From: Anomaloglossus baeobatrachus
Taxonomy: Eukaryota > Chordata > Amphibia > Anura > Aromobatidae
Direction of reading: 5' to 3'
NCBI RefSeq assembly: GCF_048569485.1
Contig: NC_134354.1
Coordinates: 440,303,279 to 440,367,278, forward strand
Length of the DNA stretch: 64,000 nt
Part shown: in pieces, positions 44,005-55,165 of the stretch
Layout: every line of letters begins with the position of its first letter
How positions within the stretch are numbered: the stretch's first letter is position 1
Made by a program: the position numbers and the translations under genes
The notes under the pieces: generated by a model
What the model saw: only the letters and a program-made list of their open reading frames with translations
Told to the model about the DNA's origin: nothing
Databases searched by the model: none

Positions 44005-45901
44005 CTTTCGGCCTCCTCCCTCCGCATCCTCGGTCGGTGGCAGGCTCTCCCGCTTTTGCGACATTTGGCTGGCACAGGTCAAAGACCGGTGGGTAACAGA
44101 CATTCTGTCTCGCGGGTACAGAATCGAGTTCAGTTCTCGGCCTCCACTTCGGTTCTTCAGAACCTCCCCACACCCCAACCGAGCAGATGCCCTGCTGCAG
44201 GCGGTGGACTCTCTAAGAGCAGAAGGAGTCGTGATCCCTGTCCCCCCTCAGGAACGGGGGCGAGGATTTTACTCCAATCTCTTTGTGGTTCCAAAAAAGG
44301 ACGGCTCCTTCCGTCCTGTTCTGGACCTAAAACTGCTCAACAAGCATGTGAACGCCAGGCGGTTCCGGATGGAATCCCTCCGCTCAGTCATTGCCTCAAT
44401 GTCTCAAGGAGATTTCCTAGCATCAATAGACATCAAAGATGCTTATCTCCACGTGCCGATTGCTACAGAGCACCAATGCTTTCTACGCTTTGTGATAGGA
44501 GACGACCATCTTCAGTTCGTAGCTCTGCCATTTGGTCTGGCGACAGCCCCTCGGGTGTTCACCAAGATCATGGCGGCAGTGGTAGCAGTCTTGCACTCTC
44601 ACGGACACTCTGTGATCCCTTACTTGGACGATCTACTGGTCAAGGCACCCTCTCAAGAGGCATGCCAACTCAGCCTGAATGTTGCACTGGAGACTCTCCA
44701 GGCGTTCGGGTGGATCATCAACTTCCCAAAGTCAAATCTGTCACTGACCCAATCACTAACGTATCTTGGCATGGAGTTTCATACTCTCTCAGCGATAGTG
44801 AAGCTTCCGCTGGACAAGCAGCGGTCTCTACAGACTGGGGTGCAGGCTCTCCTTCAAAGTCAGTCGCACTCCTTAAGACGCCTCATGCACTTCCTCGGGA
44901 AGATGGTGGCGGCAATAGAGGCGGTTCCGTTTGCGCAGTTTCATCTGCGTCCACTTCAATGGGACATTCTCCGCCAATGGGACGGGAAGTCAACTTCCCT
45001 GGACAGGAAAGTCTCCCTTTCCCAGACGGCCAAAGACTCTCTGCAGTGGTGGCTTCTTCCCACCTCATTATCACAGGGAAGATCCTTCCTACCACCGTCT
45101 TGGGCGGTGGTCACGACAGACGCGAGTCTGTCAGGGTGGGGAGCAGTCTTTCTCCACCACAGGGCTCAGGGTACGTGGTCTCAGCAGGAGTCCACCCTTC
45201 AGATCAATGTTCTGGAAATCAGAGCAGTGTATCTTGCCCTACTAGCCTTCCAGCAGTGGCTGGAAGGAAGGCAGATCCGAATTCAGTCGGACAACTCCAC
45301 AGCGGTGGCATACATCAACCACCAAGGGGGGACACGCAGTCGGCAAGCCTTCCAGGAAGTCCGGCGGATTCTGATGTGGGTGGAAGCCACAGCCTCCACC
45401 ATATCCGCAGTTCACATCCCCGGCGTAGAAAACTGGGAAGCAGACTTCCTCAGTCGCCAGGGCATGGACGCAGGGGAATGGTCTCTTCACCCAGACGTGT
45501 TTCAGGAAATCTGTCGCCGCTGGGGGGTGCCGGACGTCGACCTAATGGCGTCACGGCACAACAACAAGGTCCCAACCTTCATGGCACGGTCTCGCGATCA
45601 AAGAGCGCTGGCGGCAGACGCTCTAGTGCAAGATTGGTCGCGGTTCCGGCTCCCTTATGTGTTTCCACCTCTGGCACTCTTGCCCAGAGTGCTACGCAAG
45701 ATCAGATCCGATTGCAGCCGCGTCATACTTGTCGCCCCAGACTGGCCGAGGAGGGCGTGGTATCCGGATCTGTGGCAGCTCACGGTCGGCCAACCGTGGG
45801 CACTCCCAGACCGACCAGACTTACTGTCCCAAGGGCCGTTTTTCCATCGGAATTCTGCGGCCCTGAACCTGACTGTGTGGCCATTGAGTCCTGGATCCTA
45901 A
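43970..45901 (+). CDS. DIRS copy 4 reverse transcriptase / RNase H / methyltransferase-like
   Basis: 643 residues. Reverse transcriptase has FRPVLDLKLLNKHV, SIDIKDAYLHVPI and HSVIPYLDDLLVKAP. RNase H has VVTTDASLSGWGAV, EIRAVYLAL, RIQSDNSTAVAYINHQ and ENWEADFLSRQ. The methyltransferase-like region has VPDVDLMASRHNNKVP and WPRRAWYPDLW. The N-terminal extension, compared with copy 3, starts within the end of gag; this may be the more natural start and suggests gag-RT overlap. The recombinase frame overlaps from about 44056. Confidence 0.88.
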   Translation: MEEPLPKRLPHDFRPPPSASSVGGRLSRFCDIWLAQVKDRWVTDILSRGYRIEFSSRPPLRFFRTSPHPNRADALLQAVDSLRAEGVVIPVPPQERGRGFYSNLFVVPKKDGSFRPVLDLKLLNKHVNARRFRMESLRSVIASMSQGDFLASIDIKDAYLHVPIATEHQCFLRFVIGDDHLQFVALPFGLATAPRVFTKIMAAVVAVLHSHGHSVIPYLDDLLVKAPSQEACQLSLNVALETLQAFGWIINFPKSNLSLTQSLTYLGMEFHTLSAIVKLPLDKQRSLQTGVQALLQSQSHSLRRLMHFLGKMVAAIEAVPFAQFHLRPLQWDILRQWDGKSTSLDRKVSLSQTAKDSLQWWLLPTSLSQGRSFLPPSWAVVTTDASLSGWGAVFLHHRAQGTWSQQESTLQINVLEIRAVYLALLAFQQWLEGRQIRIQSDNSTAVAYINHQGGTRSRQAFQEVRRILMWVEATASTISAVHIPGVENWEADFLSRQGMDAGEWSLHPDVFQEICRRWGVPDVDLMASRHNNKVPTFMARSRDQRALAADALVQDWSRFRLPYVFPPLALLPRVLRKIRSDCSRVILVAPDWPRRAWYPDLWQLTVGQPWALPDRPDLLSQGPFFHRNSAALNLTVWPLSPGS

Positions 45902-46916
45902 CGTCTTCAGGATTGTCCCAAGGGGTCGTTGCCACCATGAGACAGGCTAGGAAGCCCACGTCCGCTAAGATCTACCACAGAACGTGGAGGATATTTTTAT
46001 CCTGGTGCTCTGCTCAGGGAGTGTCTCCCTGGCCATTTGCATTGCCTACCTTTCTTTCTTTCCTGCAATCTGGGTTAGAAAAAGGTTTGTCGCTCGGCTC
46101 CCTTAAAGGTCAGGTCTCGGCGCTATCCGTCTTTTTTCAGAGGCGTTTGGCACGCCTTCCTAAGGTGCGCACGTTCCTACAGGGGGTTTGCCATATCGTA
46201 CCCCCGTACAAGCGGCCGTTAGATCCATGGGATCTGAACAGGGTACTAGTTGCCCTCCAGAAGCCGCCCTTCGAGCCTCTGAAGGAGGTTTCACTTTCTA
46301 GACACAGAAAGTGGCTTTTCTGGTAGCGATCACATCTCTTCGGAGAGTGTCTGAGCTGGCAGCACTATCATCCAAGGCTCCCTTCCTGGTCTTCCACCAG
46401 GACAAGGTTGTGCTGCGCCCTATTCAGGAGTTTCTCCCGAAGGTGGTAGCCTCTTTTCATCTTAATCAGGATATCTCTTTGCCTTCGTTTTGTCCTCATG
46501 CAGTTCATCGGTATGAGAAGGATTTACATTTGTTAGATCTGGTGAGAGCACTCAGAATCTACATTTCCCGCACGGCGCCCTTGCGCCGTTCGGATGCACT
46601 CTTTGTCCTTGTCGCTGGTAAGCGCAAAGGGTCGCAGGCTTCTAAGGCCACCCTGGCTCGATGGATCAAAGAACCAATTCTTGAAGCCTACCGTTCTGCT
46701 GGGCTTCCGGTTCCATCAGGGCTGAAGGCCCATTCTACCAGAGCCGTGGGTGCATCCTGGGCATTACGACACCAGGCTACGGCTCAACAGGTGTGCCAGG
46801 CAGCTACCTGGTCGAGTCTGCACACTTTCACCAAACATTATCAGGTGCATACCTATGCTTCGGCGGACGCCAGCCTAGGTAGAAGAGTCCTGCAGGCGGC
46901 AGTTGCCTCCCCGTAG
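45900..46916 (+). mobile_element. DIRS copy 4 tyrosine recombinase region
   Basis: Encodes ATMRQARKPTSAKIYHRTW, the LSFLQSGLEKGLSLGSLKGQ core-binding segment, Arg in LRRVSELAALSS, His-x-x-Arg in KAHSTRAVGASWAL and Tyr in FTKHYQVHTY. All expected catalytic signature residues are present across the region. Fossil, with perhaps one break. Confidence 0.8.
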
Positions 46917-47554
46917 GGGAGGGCTGTCTTCGCAGCTCTAACATGAGGTATTTCTTTACCCACCCAGGGACAGCTTTTGGACGTCCCAATCGTCTGGGTC
47001 TCCCAATAGAGCGCCGAAGAAGGGAATTTTGTTACTTACCGTAAATTCCTTTTCTTCTAGCTCTTATTGGGAGACCCAGCACCCGCCCTGTTGTCCTTCG
47101 GGATTTTTGGTTTGTTTGCGGGTACACATGTTGTTCATGTTGAACGGTTTTCAGTTCTCCGATGTTACTCGGAGAGAATTTGTTTAAACCAGTTATTGGC
47201 TTTCCTCCTTCTTGCTTTTGCACTAAAACTGGTGAGCCAGTGATCCCACTGGGGGTGTATAGCCAGAAGGGGAGGGGCCTTACACTTTTTAGTGTAATTG
47301 CTTTGTGTGGCCTCCGGAGGCAGTGCTATACACCCAATCGTCAATCGTCTGGGTCTCCCAATAAGAGCTAGAAGAAAAGGAATTTACGGTAAGTAACAAA
47401 ATTCCCTTCTTTTTGTTTTTTGCTTGTTCGGGTGCTTGCCACCCTGTTTATAAAAGTTATGTGGGAAACGAGCATTAAATGGCCTTAGTCAAAGAAAATG
47501 ACTCTACTCCAGTATTCTGCAGGAAATGTAGGGATTGGACTGCAAAGTTCTTTT

Positions 47555-50500
47555 CTTCGGCGCTCCATTGGGAGACCCAGACGATTGGGTGTATAGCTAC
47601 TGCCTCCGGAGGCCACACAAAGCATTACACTAAAAAGTGTAAGGCCCCTCCCCTTCTGGCTATACACCCCCAGTGGGATCACTGGCTCACCAGTTTTCGG
47701 CTTTGTGCGAAGGAGGTCAGACATCCACGCATAGCTCCACTGTTTAGTCAGCAGTAGCTGCTGACTATATCGGATGGAAGAAAAGAGGGCCCATATAGGG
47801 CCCCCAGCATGCTCCCTTCTCACCCGCGGTGGTGCTTGTAAGGTTGAGGTACCTATTGCTGGTACAGAGGCTGGAGCCCACATGCTGTTTTCCTTCCACA
47901 TCCCCTGGAGGGCTCTGTGGAAGTGGGATCTTGCCGGCCCCCAAGCCCTGAGGCCTGGCTCCATCCACAGACCCAGAGAACCTGCTGGATTCGGAGCATG
48001 AGTACAGTCAGGGACAAGGCCCTGCATCATTCAGGTACTCGGTGTCCCCGGCAGGCACGGACGCTCTCAAGGCTTGCTGAGCGTTATAGTGCGCCGGGGA
48101 CAGTAGCGCTGGGGTTAGGTCACTGCAGCTTTGCTGAGTGACGTTACATGTTGGGAACTATTGCGCCGACCGCTCCTGGAGCGGCGGCGCAGCTGCGACT
48201 TGTGGTGCGCCGGGGACTTTGCGCCGACCGCGCTTTTACGGCGGCGGCGCTTCTAACTTTACTCCCCGGCTTCTGCGGCCTAGCGCCGCTTCGTTCCCGC
48301 CCCCACCCTGTCAATCAGGGTAGGGGAGAGACGCTGTACAATCAGCAGCGCCGAGGGCTGGAGCCTTATTTACATGCTCCAGCCCTCTCACTGGACACTG
48401 TGGGACGCCGGTTTCCCGCTCTGACTTGGGGCACGCCCACGGCCCGCCCCTACTCATACGAGGTGGAGAAGGACACCGGCAGCCATTACTGCAGTCCGAG
48501 CTGAGAGAACGGACTCTGGGCAACCAGGCACAGGACTAGGGCGACCACACACCCGCTTATAGGCGGGCGGTAAGCGGCACCTGGAGTGCTGACCCCACTA
48601 AATACCGCAGTTGTCCATTTGTATTTTATGCTTACACTGCATAGGTCGCTATTTTTGGCTATATGCCCTCTTAGATGGCGACACATCAGCAGCAGGAAAG
48701 CAGGGGTGCTAAAGCACAGGCTTTCTATGCTGCTTGTATTGCATGTACTGAGGTGTTCATGTGTATTTATGCTTGTATGCTATACACTGCACTGTACGGT
48801 CGCTAGTCTTGGCTATATTCGCCTAGAATGGCTAGACTACAGCAGCAGAAAAGCAAGGGTGCTGAGGCACAGGTTTTTTCTATGCTGCTTGTATTGCAGG
48901 TGTTGCAGTGTTCATTTGTACTTATGCTTGTATGCTATACATGGCACTGTATGGTCGCTATTCTGGGCTATATTCCCCTAGATGGCTAGTCTACAGCAGC
49001 AGAAAAGCAGGGGTGCCAAGGCACAGGCTTTCTATGCTGCTTGTACTGCATGTGCTGCAGTGTTCATTTGTACTTTATGCTTGTATGCTATACATTGCAC
49101 TGTACGGTCGCCATTCTTGGCTCTATACTCCTAGATGGCTAGTCGGCAGCAGCATATAAGCAACACAGGCTTTCGATGCTGTTTTTACTGCATGTGATAC
49201 TGTTCCATGGCACTGAACCCCATTGTGTGCAATGCTCCCCTGTAGCACTTGGTCAGCCGGGGTCTCTACTAGACGTGGCCAAAGGAACCACCTGTCAACC
49301 CTGTCAAAGGACAGGGACGGAGTTGCAATGGGATAGAGACTTGCAGTCCGGACAGGCCATGGGCAATCTGGATCATTGCTCCCTGGCCACCCTCATCTGG
49401 AATAAAATCGGCGCTCCGGGGGGGTCCCAGGAAGACTCTCTGTATGATGAGGCAGACGTAGCTCATCAGGACTTTGATCCTGACACCGCTCTCAATCCGG
49501 ATACACCGGATGGTGACGCCATAAGGAATGATCCTATAGCGTCCATCAATGGAATGTTGGATCTTTCTCCCTCAGCTCCCCCAGCGGAGGAGGCAGCTTC
49601 ACAGCAGGAGAAGTCCCATTTCAGTAGCTCAAACGTATATTGAGTATTTTTCTGGCCACGCTGACTTCACAGAAGCAGTCCAGGAACACCATGCTTACCA
49701 GATAAGCGTTTTCTCCAAACGTATTAAGGATACACGTTATCCCTTTCCCTCTGACGTGGTCAAGCGCTGGACCCAGGGTCCAAAGGTGGATTCTCCAATC
49801 TCCAGGCTTGCGGCTAGAGCCATAGTTGCAGTGGAAATGGGACTTCATTTAAAGATGCCATTGACAGACAGATGGACTCTGGTTGAAATCTGTCTATGAG
49901 GCTATCGGCGTGTCGGTTGCTCCGGCATTCACAGCCGTATGGGCACCCTAAGCTTTTCAGCTGTTCTTGCGCAGCTGGTCTTGAGCACATGTACATCCGT
50001 GCCGCAGGGGCGTCCGTAACCTCGCAATGTCTGCATTGCGACTTACCCTATTAATGCTGTCCTGGAAGGACAGTCGAGGTTTAGGTCCTTCCCAAGCTCG
50101 GGCAGGTCACAATTGTCCTCGTCCAAAAGGGCTGAAAATCCTCAGAGGGGCTCAGCTTCCGGCCAGGCTCAATCACGCCCCAGGAAGGCAGCCGGAGGAA
50201 CCGCTACTAAGGCGGTCTCCTCATGACTCTCAGCTCTCTCATCTCTCCGCATCCGCGGTTGATGGCAGACTCGCTCGCCTTTGGCGACATTTAGCTGCCA
50301 CAGGTCACAGACCGGTGGGTGAGGGACATTGTGCCCACGTGCACAGGACAGAGTTCTGTTCTTGTCCTCCGACTCGATTCTTCAGAACGTCCCCACCTCC
50401 CCACCGAGTCGATGCTCTTCTGCAGGCAGAAGGAGTGGTAATCCCTGTTCCTCTTCAGGAACAAGACACGGTTTTCCTCCAATCTGGTTGTGGTGCCAAA

Positions 50501-52266
50501 TAAGGATGGCTCTTTCCGTTCCGTTCTGGACCTAAAACTGCTCAACAAGCACGTGGAGGCCAGGCGGTTCCGGATGAAACCCTCCGCTCCGTCATTGCCT
50601 CAATGTCCCAAGAAAATTTCCTAGCATCAATAGACATCACAGATGCTTATCTCCACGTGCCGATTGCTACAGAGCACCAATGTTTTCTACGTTTCGTGAT
50701 GGGAGACGACCATCTTCAGTTCGTAGCTCTGCCATTCGGTCTGGCGACAGCCCCACGGGTGTTCTCCAAGGTCATGGCGGCAGTGGTAGCAGTCTTGCAC
50801 TCACAGGGACACTCTGTGATCCCTTACTTGGACGATCTACTTGTCAAGGCACCCTCTCCAGAGGCATGCCAATTCAGCCTGAATGTTGCGCTGGAGACTC
50901 TCCAGACGTTCGGGTGGATCATCAACTTCTCAAAGTCAAACCTGTCACCGACCCAATCACTAACGTATCTTGGCATGGAGTTTTCATACCCTCTCAGCGA
51001 TAGTGAAGCTTCCGCTGGACAAGCAGCGGTCACTACAAACTGGGGTGCAGACTCTCCTTCAAGGTCAGTCGCACTCCTTAAGACGCCTCATGCACTTCCT
51101 CGGGAGTTGCCCTCCAGATGCCGCCCTTCGAGCCTCTGAGGGAGGTTTCACTTTCTAGACTATCACAGAAAGTGGCTTTTCTGGTAGCGATCACATCTCT
51201 TCGGAGAGTGTCTGAGCTAGCAGCGCTGTCATTCAAGGCTCCTTTCCTGGTCTTCCACCAGGACAAGGTAGTGCTGCGCCCCATTCAGGAGTTTCTCCCG
51301 AAGGTGGTATCCTCTTTTCATCTTAATCAGGATATCTCTTTGCCTTCTTTTTGTCCTCATGCAGTTTATCGGTATGAGAAGGATTTACATTTGTTAGATC
51401 TGGTGAGAGCACTCAGAATCTACATTTCCCGCACGGCGCCCCTGCGCCGCTCCGATGCACTCTTTGTTCTTGTCGCTGGTAAGCGCAAAGGGTCGCAGGC
51501 TTCCAAAGCCACCCTGGCTCGATGGATCAAAGAACCAATTCTTGAAGCCTACCGTTCTGCTGGGCTTCCGGTTCCATCAGGGCTGAAGGCCCATTCAACC
51601 AGAGCCGTGGGTGCGTCCTGGGCATTACGACACCAGGCTACGGCTCAACAGGTGTGCCAGGCAGCTACCTGGTCGAGTCTGCACACTTTCACCAAACATT
51701 ATCAGGTGCATACCTATGCTTCGGCGGACGCCAGCCTAGGTAGAGGAGTCCTGCAGGCGGCAGTTGCCTCCCCGTAGGGGAGGGCTGTCTTCGCAGCTCT
51801 AACATAAGGTATTTCTTTACCCACCCAGGGACAGCTTTTGGACGTCCCAATCGTCTGGGTCTCCCAATGGAGCGCCGAAGAAGAAGGGAATTTTGTTACT
51901 TACCGTAAATTCCTTTTCTTCTAGCTCCTATTGGGAGACCCAGCACCCGCCCTGTTGTCCTTCGGGATTTTTGGGTTTTTTCGGGTACACATGTTGTTCA
52001 TGTTGAATGGTTTTCAGTTCTCCGATGTTATTTCGGAGTGAATTTGTTTAAACCAGTTATTGGCTTTCCTCCTTCTTGCTTTTGCACTAAAACTAGTGAG
52101 CCAGTGATCCCACTGGGGGTGTATAGCCAGAAGGGGAGGGGCCTTACACTTTCTAGTGTAATGCTTTGTGTGGCCTTCGGAGGCAGTAGCTATACACCCA
52201 ATCGTCTGGGTCTCCCAATAGGAGCTAGAAGAAAAGGAATTTACGGTAAGTAACAAAATTCCCTTC
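47555..52266 (+). mobile_element. DIRS-type retrotransposon, copy 5, shortened and decayed
   Basis: Left terminus CTTCGGCGCTCCATTGGGAG; right terminus ends CAAAATTCCCTTC at 52266. ICR about 51830-51945, right inverted repeat about 52075-52266. Length 4.7 kb against ~6.1 kb for copies 3 and 4. Gag remnants (49200-50225) and RT (about 50270-51110) are broken at many places. The recombinase end (51118-51777) is open and has LRRVSELAALSF, KAHSTRAVGASWAL and FTKHYQVHTY. The inverted repeats look young while the gag region looks old, so this may be a non-autonomous or chimeric lineage moved by intact relatives. Same sense as rbbp7. Confidence 0.88.
48640..49200 (+). repeat. Tandem duplication of the DIRS gag-start region, four ~154-bp units
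   Basis: Each unit has GCACTGTACGGTCGC, then a leader ending CTAGATGGCTAG, then CAGCAG, AAAAGC, GGGGTGCTAAGGCACAGG and CTTTCTATGCTGCTTGTA. This corresponds to the single leader plus first ~25 gag codons of copies 3 and 4 (GCACTGTACAGTCGC ... GCATGTGGGG). The units differ by point changes and small indels. Copy 6 has a related array at 61790-62180. Confidence 0.8.
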
Positions 52267-52522
52267 TTTGAGAGCCCCTTATGACTCCTTGCTACATCTG
52301 GATGAATGATTGTCCAGAGAAGAAAAGGTGAGTGCCGCCATGAGTCTCATGTCATGCCAACAGTAAAGCATTCTGAGACCATTCATGTGTACGGTTGCTT
52401 TTCATCCAAGGCAGTGGGCTCACTCAGTTTTGCCTAAGAACACGGCCACGAGCAAAGAATGGCATTTTAAATATTCTCCAAGAACAACTCTCAACAATCC
52501 AGGAGCAGTTTCTGTTTGGTGT
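52267..52522 (+). other. rbbp7 intron 3, unique stretch
   Basis: About 255 bases with nothing recognisable. Confidence 0.45.
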
Positions 52523-53729
52523 TTAACCCCTTCACCCCCGGCCACTAAAACACCCTAATGACCGGGCCATTTTTTGCAATTCTGACCAGTGTCACTTTGA
52601 CAGGTTATAACTCTGGAACACTTCAACGGATCCTGGCGATTCTGACATTGTTTTTTCGTGACATATTGTACTTCATGTCAGTGGTAAATTTAGGCCGATA
52701 TTTTTTGCGTTTATTTGTGAAAATTTAGGAAATTTGGCGAAAATTTTGAAAATTTCGCAAATTTCAAACTTTGAAAATTTATGCCCATAAATCTGAGAGA
52801 TATGTCACACAAAATAGTTACTAAATAACATTTCCCACTTGTCTACTTTACATCAGCGCAATTTTCGAAACAAATTTTTTTTCCGTTAGGAAGTTAGAAG
52901 GGGTCAAAGGTCATCAGCAAATTCTCATTTTTCCAACAAAATTTACAAAATAATTTTTTTAGGGACCACATCACATTTGAAGTGACTTTGAGAGGCCGAG
53001 GTGACAGAAAATACCCAAAAGTGACCCCATTCTAAAAACTACACCCCTCACACTGCTCAAAACCACATCCAATAAGATTATTAACCCTTTAGGTGCTTCA
53101 CAGGAACCAAAGCAATGTGGAAGGAAAAAATGAAAATTTTACTTTTTAAACACAAAAATGTTACTTTAGCCATAAAATTTTCATTTTTACAAGGGAGAAA
53201 AGAGAAAGTACACAATACAATTTATTGTGCATGTTCTCCTGAGTACGCTGATACCCCATATGTGGTAAAAATCAATTGTTTGGGCGCACGGCAGAGCTCG
53301 GAAGGGAAGGAGCGCCATTTGAATTTTTGAACGCAAAATTAGCTGCACTCATTAGCGGACGCCATGTCGGGTTTGAAGACCCCCTGAGGTGCCTAAACAA
53401 TGGAGCTCCCCCATAAGTGACCCCATTTTGGAAATTAGAGGCCTCAAATAATTTTTCTAGATGTTTGGTGAGCACTTTGAACCCCTGGGGGCTTCACAAA
53501 AGTTTATAGCGTTGAGCCGTGAAAAGAAAAAAAAATTTTTTTACCACAAAACGGTTGCTTCAACTAGGTAGCTTTTTTTTTTCACAAGGGTAACAGGAAA
53601 AAATGCACCATAAAATGTATTGTGCATTTTCTCCTGAGTACGCAGATACCTCATATGTGGTGGAAAGTAATTGTTTGAGCGCATGGCGGGGCTCAGAAGA
53701 GAAGGAGCGCCATTTGACTTTTCAAACGC

Positions 53730-54470
53730 ACAGACGCAGTGCACTGATCGGCCGCTGCAGGACGCATGGTCGGATGCGATAAAAAAAAGCGTCGGGGATA
53801 CGGAAAAAAAGTCACGCCAAAAATTGACCATGGATGCAGATACGTTATCTGCATCCCTGATCAGCGCTTGGCGGGACGCACGGACGGATGCGATACAAAA
53901 AGCGTCGCAAATACGGAAAAAAGTCACGCCAAAAATTGAGCAGGGATGCCGATCCGTTATCTGCATCCCTAATCAGCGCTCGGCGGGACGCACGGACGGA
54001 TGCGATACAAAAAGCGTCGGGGATACGGAAAAAAAAGTCACGCCAAAAATTGAGCAGGGATGCCGATCCGTTATCTGCATCCCTGATCAGCGCTCGGTGG
54101 GACGCACGGACGGATGCGATACAAAAAGCGTCGTGAATACGGAAAAAAGTCACGCCAAAAATTGACCATGGATGCCGATCCGTTATATGCATCCCTGATC
54201 AGCGCTTGGCGGGACGCACGGACGGATGCGATACAAAAAGCGTCGGGGATACGGAAAAAAAAGTCACGCCAAAAATTGAGCAGGGATGCCGATCCGTTAT
54301 CTGCATCCCTGATCAGCGCTTGGCGGGACGCACGGACGGATGCGATACAAAAAGCGTCGTGAATACGGAAAAAAAAGTCACGCCAAAAATTGACCATGGA
54401 TGCCGATCCGTTATCTGCATCCCTGATCAGCGCTTGGCGGGACGCACGGACGGATGAGGTGTAAAAATGG
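53730..54470. repeat. 114-bp tandem satellite, about 6.5 units
   Basis: Unit starts recur at about 53833, 53945, 54059, 54171, 54285 and 54399. Each contains GATCCGTTATCTGCATCC, CTGATCAGCGCTTGGCGGG, ACGCACGGACGGATGCGATA and AAGTCACGCCAAAAATTGA. Later units alternate between two types (GTCGGGGATACGG with GAGCAGGG, and GTCGTGAATACGG with GACCATGG), a two-unit higher-order pattern. Open frames on both strands follow from the stop-free unit. Confidence 0.88.
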
Positions 54471-54679
54471 ACAGGGGATACGGAAAAAAAAAAAAAAAGT
54501 TATACTCACAGTACCCAGAGGACTAGCAGGAGGATCACTGACCAGAAGAGCTGCAGAGGAATAGATGGCAGAGAGATGGACAGCTTTACAGGAGCAGCAG
54601 GCAGATCAGCAGAATGCCCAGGAAGGACCCAGCGATGGACGCAGATGTGATCAGGCCGGTGAAGACAGGTAAGAGGACG

Positions 54680-55165
54680 TCGGGGGAGAGCAGAGGGGGA
54701 GAGGGGGGGGGTGAGAGCAGAGGGGGAGGGGGGGAGAGCAGAGGGGGAGGGGGGGGAGAGCAGAGGGGGAGGGGGGAGAGCAGAGGGGGAGACCGGAGAG
54801 GGAGCTGCAGAAGCAGAATAGAAATAATGGGGGAGGCAGTCAGATCGCGGGGGGAGCGGATCGGGATGTCGGGGGGGGGGGGTGGTTGGGGGGAGCAGAT
54901 CGCGGGGGGGGGCACGGCAGGGGCTATCACGGCAGCGCGCAGGGGCACCACGGGAGCGCGCACGGGCTGCAAAGTGAGCACAGTACTCACTTTGCAGCAG
55001 CAGCGGTGGTAGCAGATCGGGATGCCGGGGGGGCAGATCGGGGCGTAGGGGGGCAGATCGGGGCGTAGGGGGGCAGATCGGGGGGGGGCACGGGCAGGGG
55101 CCTTCACGGGAGCGCGCAGGGGCCTTCACGGGAGCGCGCAGGGGCCTTCACGGGAGCGCGCAGGG
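54680..55165. repeat. G-rich minisatellites
   Basis: Three adjacent blocks: AGAGCAGAGGGGGAGGGGG-type units (54690-54795), GGGGGGCAGATCGGGGCGTA-type units (55025-55090) and GGGGCCTTCACGGGAGCGCGC-type units (55085-55165, four copies). One strand has many runs of four or more G and could form G-quadruplexes. Confidence 0.75.

Larger units (their letters stand above)
41334..47409 (+). mobile_element. DIRS-type retrotransposon, copy 4, nearly whole
   Basis: Left terminus CTTCGGCGCTCTATTGGGAG; right terminus ends CAAAATTCCCTTC at 47409. Left inverted repeat about 41334-41500, ICR about 46970-47085, right inverted repeat about 47210-47409. Length about 6.08 kb, close to copy 3. Gag and RT frames are open; the recombinase region (about 45900-46916) has perhaps one break. 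Both inverted repeats share a local peculiarity (GACGATTGACGATTGGG on the left, its complement on the right), as expected when one end templates the other. Same sense as rbbp7. Confidence 0.92.

Noticed and set aside
53671-54457. Protein-coding repeats of 82-164 residues on both strands
   Set aside because: They are translations of a 114-bp satellite that lacks stops in several frames; nothing indicates coding.
54506-55129. Proline-rich 207-residue minus-strand protein
   Set aside because: It is the complement of G-rich minisatellites; composition is fully explained by the repeats.
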